DNA of 64,000 nucleotides from Nymphaea colorata (lineage: Eukaryota; Streptophyta; Magnoliopsida; Nymphaeales; Nymphaeaceae). Made by a program: the position numbers and the translations under genes. The stretch lies in contig NC_045146.1 in assembly GCF_008831285.2 (NCBI RefSeq), positions 2,008,001-2,072,000 on the forward strand, written 5' to 3'. The notes below the pieces were generated by a model. The model was not told where the DNA came from, did no database searches, and saw nothing but the letters and a program-made list of their open reading frames with translations. Below are positions 58,101 to 64,000 of the stretch, one piece after another; the first letter of the stretch is position 1, and each line of letters starts with the position of its first letter.

Positions 58101-61100
58101 GTGCAGAGAATTTTTTCAGCTTCTTAAATAATGGATGGTTGTTAGCTGACTATCTGATCACCTTACTTTTACTGTCTTACAGTTGTATTTCAACCCTGCA
58201 ACGGTGAAGATGCTTAGTAATCTGAAGGTGAGCCTTCAGTCCTAGAATGGTGTATAGTTTTTTACTAGTAAATTCATTGTTTTATGTGCAGACTATGTCA
58301 CAAGGTTGTGGGGTGCAGCTTTTTTCAGAAAAGACCATGAATGCACGTGGCATCGAGAATATATACATTTAGGATTTCTTCAGCCACCTGTCCATCCGGC
58401 CTCTCACAGCACACAGCCTCAATGCATCAGGCTGTGTTTTGTGAGAGGCTGGATGGACAGATAGCCGAGGGTTTCAGCTCCTATATAAAAGTTTTAGTTT
58501 TTTTTTGCTTTCTTTTCTTCATTTAAGATACTTTTGCCGGCATCCTAAACTCTAATGTTGCATGTGAGGGATGTTACTCAGGTTGACAGTTGCTATTCCT
58601 ACCATATCCCTCTATGGGGTTGGAGCCTCAAAGGCTGAACTAGTTAGTTGTGATCCATATCTTAAAACGCTTTATACTTTATATGATTATCATTATTCTC
58701 TAGAGATTGAGGAACTGATATCATCCATGTCCAAAGTAGATTCTGGAGGTGTGGATGGCCTTGGATGCTCACATGAGGTACTTGAATGGTATGCCCACAC
58801 TCATAATGTGCATTGTCCTAGGAAAGGTAGCAGTAATGGAGGTAGAAACTTTTGCTTGAGGGGCATTAATATCTGTTGCCAAACTCCTATCCTCATCCTA
58901 TGGAGAATATGCTTTATTATTTGGTGAAACCACAGCCCAAATATAGATCAACTTAAATTGAATAAAGAATGCAATGCAGTGTCGTTTCAAATTCTGACGG
59001 AGTCTAAGCAACATGACCACCTTGAGAAGTGGAAACCAAACAGCCAATTTGGACAATTAAAACCGGCCATCCATAATCTGAAAATGTGGAATACCTGTGG
59101 CATGAAGTATGAATGCTTCCAGTTTCGAACATCTGTGTCACTATGAGGCATGCCAGTTATACAATTTTGTCCAAGGGGAAAGCCATTTTAAATGCAAAAA
59201 AGGGGGAGATACAAAAATTCCTGTCATGAAAGCACACAAGGTGTAAGATTTACAAGCAAATAAGGGGAAAGCATATGGGGAGGGAGAAGGAGAGACACTG
59301 CAAGAAAAGGGTTTTGGGCACCATAGATAAAACTGGCAACCTCTGCAAATCTGCCCATCTCGTCCTGAAGAAAAACAAGTGGTAGAGGCAGCCCACTGCT
59401 CTGTGTCAGTGGAAGACAGAGAGAGACCTATCTATGAAGCCGATGCCTGTGGTGAAGATGGTTGGTGGTCAACTGCAGTGGGGACTGCAGTGGAGAAATG
59501 CCAGTCTCACAAAAAATAAGACGATATAGCTGCCACTGGCAGGGATGTCAGTAGCACATAGTGGAGGCTACAGCCTGTTTTTTATGTTCATGGGGCCACA
59601 AGGTGAATTGCAAAGGGCGATAAGCGAAAGGCAAAACATGAAAATGGCAAATTCCTATAGTGCAGAACACTCAAAGGGCAAACTATTTAGTGATTTCATG
59701 ACTGTGATGCAAAGGATAAGTGGAAACCCTCGAAGGGTGAGATGCCAAGAGTGAGTGAAAAGTCAAAACACTCGATGAGGCTGCATGATGTGGGGCACCA
59801 ATCTGGGTCCAATGGGGGCAAACCATGTGGCTCGAGTTGGCTTCAGCTACCTTTGTGAAAGGTTTTCCTGGGCTCATGTGGGCACATGGCTCTGCCACTG
59901 CAAGGTAGGTTCAAGCCATTGTGAATTTCTGCGGTAGAAGAGAGAACGGAAAAAAGGAAGAACGATTAGCAGCTTTACTGGAAGAAGAGAAGACTATCTG
60001 AGATTCTCAAGCTTCTGGATATTGTACGTTAAGATTATAATGTACTGTCCTTAGATACCCCTGTGCGTTAAGACATTGTAATAGTACATAGGAAACAGAT
60101 GATATTTCTTAATATCAGTCAGAGCAACACCACCTAAATTTGTGTTACTCTTAACAACCCCAAGCTGAGCATGATTTAGAACCTTGGACAGTTGAACTGC
60201 TTGTCTATCAACTTGCACATGTTGAAACATAGAACAACCATCCAGGTGTATAGATCGGCAACTTGTTTCATTCTTGCTTTTGCTTATATAGCATCTTGGT
60301 AAATTATGCACTTTCATCTGTGTCATGCTTTCTCAAGCTCTCTATATTCCATTTTTGACTCTCCATTTCCAGTATAAAGTTTTCATTGTTTTTCAGGTTC
60401 TGGTCATTGCCATCCTTCTGAAAATGATAATGAAACGAAGGTTCTCTATAATACAGGTTTGCTGTTGCAATTTTCACTTCTTTCACATCTTAGATGTTCC
60501 ATATGTGATATGACATATGTAGTTAGATGCAGCAGGCATAGTCCTACAAATGCCAGCAGTGTCAAATGACTGAAGCACCATTTTGTGTCCAGGCATGGGT
60601 TCAAGTGCAAACATGGTTGTGTGCTATTCTGTAATTGGCCATGTTTATTTGGTACTTGCATATTTTTATTGGATGTCTTAAGATACACACTCCTGCACCA
60701 GCTTCATATATAAACAAGTAAAATTTGTGAATATATACTCCTTTTCACAGTGCAGTTCTTTATTTTTGGAAGCTCTCTAAGGGTCTCATGAATAAAATTT
60801 GAAGTCTTGATATGAAGGGAACTGGTTTTCGAAGTGCAAATTTAGTGGGTATTTTTGAGGATATGCAGTGGGTCTGTTTTTCTTCTCTTAACTGTAGTAA
60901 TGTATTTCTGTTGACTCATTATAATTGTGTATTTCTTCAATGTTGATGCTGAATTATTAGTGCTGCAATAACTAAGAAATGTTGAATGTTTGTTCACATG
61001 CTTTGTATCTGTGATGTGGAAAGTATAGTAAACATTTGAGGTTCCTTGACTTTGGTAAGCTGACGGTTGTATTGCCTTGTTATTGTTTTACACTGGTGGG

Positions 61101-61979
61101 CCTGTGGTTTTGGTGATGGTGTTGAATGTGCTTTAGAAAAGTTGGAGTCATGTGTACTTAATTTTTCAAAAATATTTCTCACGGACTTTTTGCGTTAGGT
61201 GGTGTTGGAGAGATGTAATCATTGTTCATGAAAATATCGTCTTGTATGTTGCAGAAGATCACCTTTTATGACATTTAAGGGTGTTGCATTCTTCCTAAAT
61301 TCATTATCTTGTTCTTTCTTAAACAGTGGGAGGCTCTTGCGCTTTTACTTATTGGAATATCTGTCAACCAGCTACGGTCGCTTCCAGAGGGTACCACAGC
61401 ATTGGGCTTACCAGTTGCTACTGGTGCATACCTGTATACCACAATTTTTGTGAGTGATACATGCTGATCTGTGATCTAGTCATTTCAAAATATTTTCAGA
61501 CTCAGTCTCACTCTCGTGAATAAGAATAATGCATTAACCATTCCAGTGTTGTTTTAGCAAATGACTGTTTTCTGTTGGTTCTCTTGGCAGAGAACTTAAT
61601 TATTCATTATAGTACTATGTGGGATATCTAGTATGTGTTAAGTCTCCTACTGCCAAGAATCAATTCAAATAGTTTTCTTATCCCACTGATTTTTGAATCA
61701 TGTGTCTTTCTGGTCTGCTTTCAGCCTTTCAGCTATTTTTGTTTGATTTTCATTTGGAAATACTTCAGGCATGCTTGGTGAATTTTCATGTTTTTAGTTG
61801 ACTTGTCCCAACTTTTAATGCGATTCTTGTGATTTTAACATTATCACATGATTTATTCTATAACTTACCATGTTCCGATTACCTTGCTACAAAATTTATA
61901 GGTCACTGTTCCATCTTTGGCATCTGTCTACAACGAATATGCCTTGAAGAGCCAATTTGACACAAGTATCTACCTTCAG
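55133..61979 (+). CDS. CMP-sialic-acid-transporter-like nucleotide-sugar transporter, N-terminal 242 residues (gene continues past the window)
   Basis: Eight coding exons: 55133-55300, 55483-55599, 57475-57531, 57934-58011, 58183-58227, 60397-60456, 61327-61449 and 61902-61979. Every exon is a multiple of three and all introns are phase 0 with GT-AG ends. The product starts [16 protein letters not shown], as in the plant CSTLP/UTR6 group, and contains [57 protein letters not shown] and [18 protein letters not shown]. These Golgi membrane proteins of the Nuc_sug_transp family carry nucleotide sugars into the lumen; the real plant substrate is not CMP-sialic acid with certainty. About 160 C-terminal residues (from NLFLYGYG) are expected beyond 64000. 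I chose ATG 55133 because it gives the family N-terminus. No lesions are seen. Confidence 0.94.
55600..57474 (+). other. Transporter intron 2 (1.9 kb)
   Basis: AT-rich between the CTTAATCCAG|GTTCG donor and the TTTTTGCAG acceptor. No coding sequence or clear element is seen. Confidence 0.85.
58388..58460. repeat. Near-perfect 32-bp stem-loop
   Basis: Left arm 58388-58419 (CTGTCCATCCGGCC…) and right arm 58429-58460 (…GGCTGGATGGACAG) pair over 32 bases. The only flaws are two G-T wobbles and one mismatch. The loop is nine bases (CAATGCATC). Pairing continues weakly outward (CAGCCAC / ATAGCCG). It fits a microRNA-type precursor or a small palindromic transposon; I recognise no known miRNA in either arm. 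Confidence 0.85.
58571..58927 (+). other. Unidentified 118-codon open frame inside transporter intron 5
   Basis: A true ATG opens a frame containing [20 protein letters not shown] and [20 protein letters not shown], with non-repetitive, protein-like composition. It is longer than most chance frames here. I recognise no family. It may be a gene fragment carried in by a transposon, or chance. Confidence 0.3.
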
Positions 61980-63020
61980 GTATTCATACATTCCGACTTT
62001 TAAAATCCAAATTGCTTATATAAACTGGTTGTGTGACCTTTTCTTTCAAGAGATTGATTATTTTTTTCCCTTCGTCAGTGAGAATTATTGGTTGTAGAAA
62101 GCTGCTGTTTTCGTGGTGTAGCTGGCAATCCTTTTTTGTTGTCATTTTTCTTAAAATTTGATTTTTGTGGAAATTAAGTTAATGCCTTAATGGTTTACTT
62201 GTTTAAGCTACTTCAGTTTTGGGTATATTATATTTGTCTTAAGACATAAATCATTGGATTAGATTTGAATCATAGTCTACAAGCATCTTTAGATTTAGCT
62301 ACGTATACCATAGCTTCACTTTTAGACTGCAAAAAGTTCATTTAGGTGAGAAAATGCAGAATGTTATGCTCGAATGAAGGTCGCCCTGTAAAGAATTAGT
62401 CAGAGAACCAAACCAAGGAACTATGTCACATGATCGTCGGGTGCTGGTGTGGGTGCGAGGGTGCAGCGAGGGTGTATATATATAATATATTTATTTTATA
62501 TATATATGTCTGTGTGTGTGTGTGTATGCATTCATAATATATATAATTTTAGCTTGTTTCTTAGCTTAATCTGTCCTTTCTTTTTAATTTTATTACTATA
62601 CATAAAGAAAGAAAGGGACAGGGAGAAGAAGAAAAAAAGAATGGAAAATATTTTGAACTTGCATAAGAAAGGATGCGGTTGAGGTGCGTGTCGGACCTGC
62701 ACCAGCACCAGCATCATGTCGACACGGGTGCAGCCTTTGAATAGTCCGTGTGACAAAGCCAAGGAATGATCACAAATATCACTGACCTGGAAGTGCTACT
62801 GTGCTTTTGATAGTGCATTTTGATATTTAACATTCCTTGTGTTCTGGGAACAGCACTATTATTGTTAAGATGTGATGACTTTATGGACAATATCTGCAAG
62901 AGTCTCAAAATACACATTTCTAAAATATTCCAATTGTCTCCATTAGGTAGGATTTTGTTGGCCCAAGCACAACTAAATAATATTAGTACTATCATGATAC
63001 AATTACATTATGGACCTTAG

Positions 63021-63292
63021 TAGTCAAAGCGTGCCTAGGTGTTAGGCCCTAGGTGCCCACCTACTCGACTAGGCTGGGCCACATAGGAGCCTATGTAAGA
63101 AAAAATGCTCTCATTCTTTCTCCCTCCTATTTTCTTCTAATTTTACCTTTTTTTTTGTTCTTTTTTCTTCTACTTTTGTCCCTTGTTCTTCTTTCCTTCT
63201 CCTCCTTCCTTTTCTTCCTCATAATTTTTCCTTTCATATATTATTTTTGGCCCACCTAGGCCCTGCCCAGGCTCGTTTAATGCTTTTGACTA
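63021..63292. mobile_element. MITE-like element with TAGTCAAA termini
   Basis: The left end TAGTCAAAGCGTGCCTAGG and right end, read on the other strand, TAGTCAAAAGCATTAAACG are inverted. The interior has paired CCTAGG words (GCCCTAGGTGCCCACC and CCACCTAGGCCCTGCC) and a pyrimidine-rich centre. No target duplication is clear. Confidence 0.45.
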
Positions 63293-63500
63293 TCAATTTA
63301 CGGATGATATCTGCTAGAGCATCAAATCTGCTATAGCATCAAAATACACCGTTCCAGATTTTCCAATTATACAAGTTCTGATATCATTTTCTTTATTCAT
63401 TTAGTGGCATCCTATGTCACATAGGTACGGGTACGGGTACGGACCATTTTCAAAAAATTTGGGTACGGGGATATGCCGTACACACACAAACAAATATATA

Positions 63501-63501
<1 letters not shown>

Positions 63502-63531
<30 letters not shown>

Positions 63532-63532
63532 A
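63502..63532. repeat. (AAAT)n microsatellite
   Basis: Seven to eight AAAT units followed by a TA run to about 63554. Confidence 0.93.
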
Positions 63533-63554
63533 TATATATATATATATATATATA

Positions 63555-63636
63555 AAATAACATATTCACACATATATATCAAAAAATTTCAAACAAAATA
63601 ACATATTCACACATATATATCAAAAAATTGCAAACA
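63555..63636. repeat. 41-bp tandem duplication
   Basis: AAATAACATATTCACACATA through CAAAAAATT(T/G)CAAACA occurs twice, 41 bp apart, with one difference. Confidence 0.93.
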
Positions 63637-64000
63637 AAATAAAATCATGGTCCAAAACACAGTATGGAAGTAATTAACATACAATTATACAAACATGTCA
63701 GCTTTCTTGATTCTCCTCAGTCGCATCATGAAGATTAGAAGGAGCAATGAATCCTCTCACGAAACGATATATCACAGCAATAACTAGGGAAGACACAGAG
63801 ATGATCACGAAACGATATATCTCAGAACCTGCCGTCGCCGTCGTTTTCTGATTAAGAGGTCAAATAAAGGGAACACAAACACAAACAGAGATGCATATTT
63901 CTAACAGTCGATGCATATCTCCGACGAAACACTTGGAAAATAGAACACAAAAAATATACACAAACGGAAATAACTCGACTGCCGTCGCCGGTATGGTCCG

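Larger units (their letters stand above)
58228..60396 (+). other. Transporter intron 5 (2.2 kb)
   Basis: Contains a strong hairpin at 58388-58460, an unidentified 118-codon open frame at 58571-58927, and purine-rich sequence around 59200-59420. The remainder has no recognised content. The unusual length may come from inserted elements. Confidence 0.8.
61980..64000 (+). other. Transporter intron 8, open at the window edge
   Basis: The donor CTTCAG|GTATTC starts an intron of at least 2 kb; the next exon (expected to begin NLFLYGYG) is not in the window. It holds TA and TG microsatellites near 62474-62530, a MITE-like element, an AAAT run, and a GGTACG-repeat segment near 63425-63480. Confidence 0.8.

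Overview
The window is nuclear DNA from a flowering plant. The genes are plant-specific or plant-typed: a PORR-domain organelle RNA-splicing protein, a DSS1/SEM1 proteasome-lid subunit, a CMP-sialic-acid-transporter-like nucleotide-sugar transporter, and a phosphoglycolate-phosphatase relic. They have long AT-rich introns, GT-AG splice sites, Ty1/copia retrotransposons and many MITE-like repeats. I cannot place it below angiosperm level. Coding starts below use real ATG codons with splice signals read by eye; 5' UTR exons are inferred.

Layout. 0.7-5.7 kb: an old, broken Copia element (+ strand). 5.7-9.1 kb: repeat-rich spacer with a 265-bp tandem duplication that carries a minus-strand Copia LTR/primer-site junction. 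9.1-12.2 kb: a minus-strand gene for a 648-residue uncharacterised plant protein, with a possible upstream exon. 13.7-21.0 kb: DSS1 (+), a tiny 73-residue gene spread over 7 kb by a 4.1-kb 5' UTR intron and a 2.8-kb coding intron; its start-codon region is duplicated inside the second intron. 21.0-24.9 kb: spacer with a MITE-like element. 24.9-26.4 kb: an intronless WTF9-like PORR gene (+) preceded by two upstream ORFs. 28.5-33.3 kb: a 5'-truncated, frameshifted pseudogene of PGLP2-type phosphoglycolate phosphatase, introns retained. 34.2-35.5 kb: a minus-strand leucine-rich-repeat relic of NLR type. 35.8-41.2 kb: a very young Copia element (minus) with an intact 1,436-codon gag-pol, LTRs differing at one of 286 positions, a 5-bp target duplication, and an unusual extra inverted copy of its LTR end. 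41.3-51.4 kb: gene-poor spacer with MITEs and microsatellites. 51.4-64.0 kb: the 5' leader and first eight coding exons (242 residues) of the nucleotide-sugar transporter (+), which runs off the right edge.

The genes do not form a pathway; they are independent housekeeping loci separated by transposon debris. The most unusual features are the aberrant end structure of the young Copia insertion, a near-perfect 32-bp intronic hairpin in the transporter gene, the duplicated DSS1 start region, and upstream ORFs before the PORR gene. I saw no tRNA, rRNA or CRISPR array.
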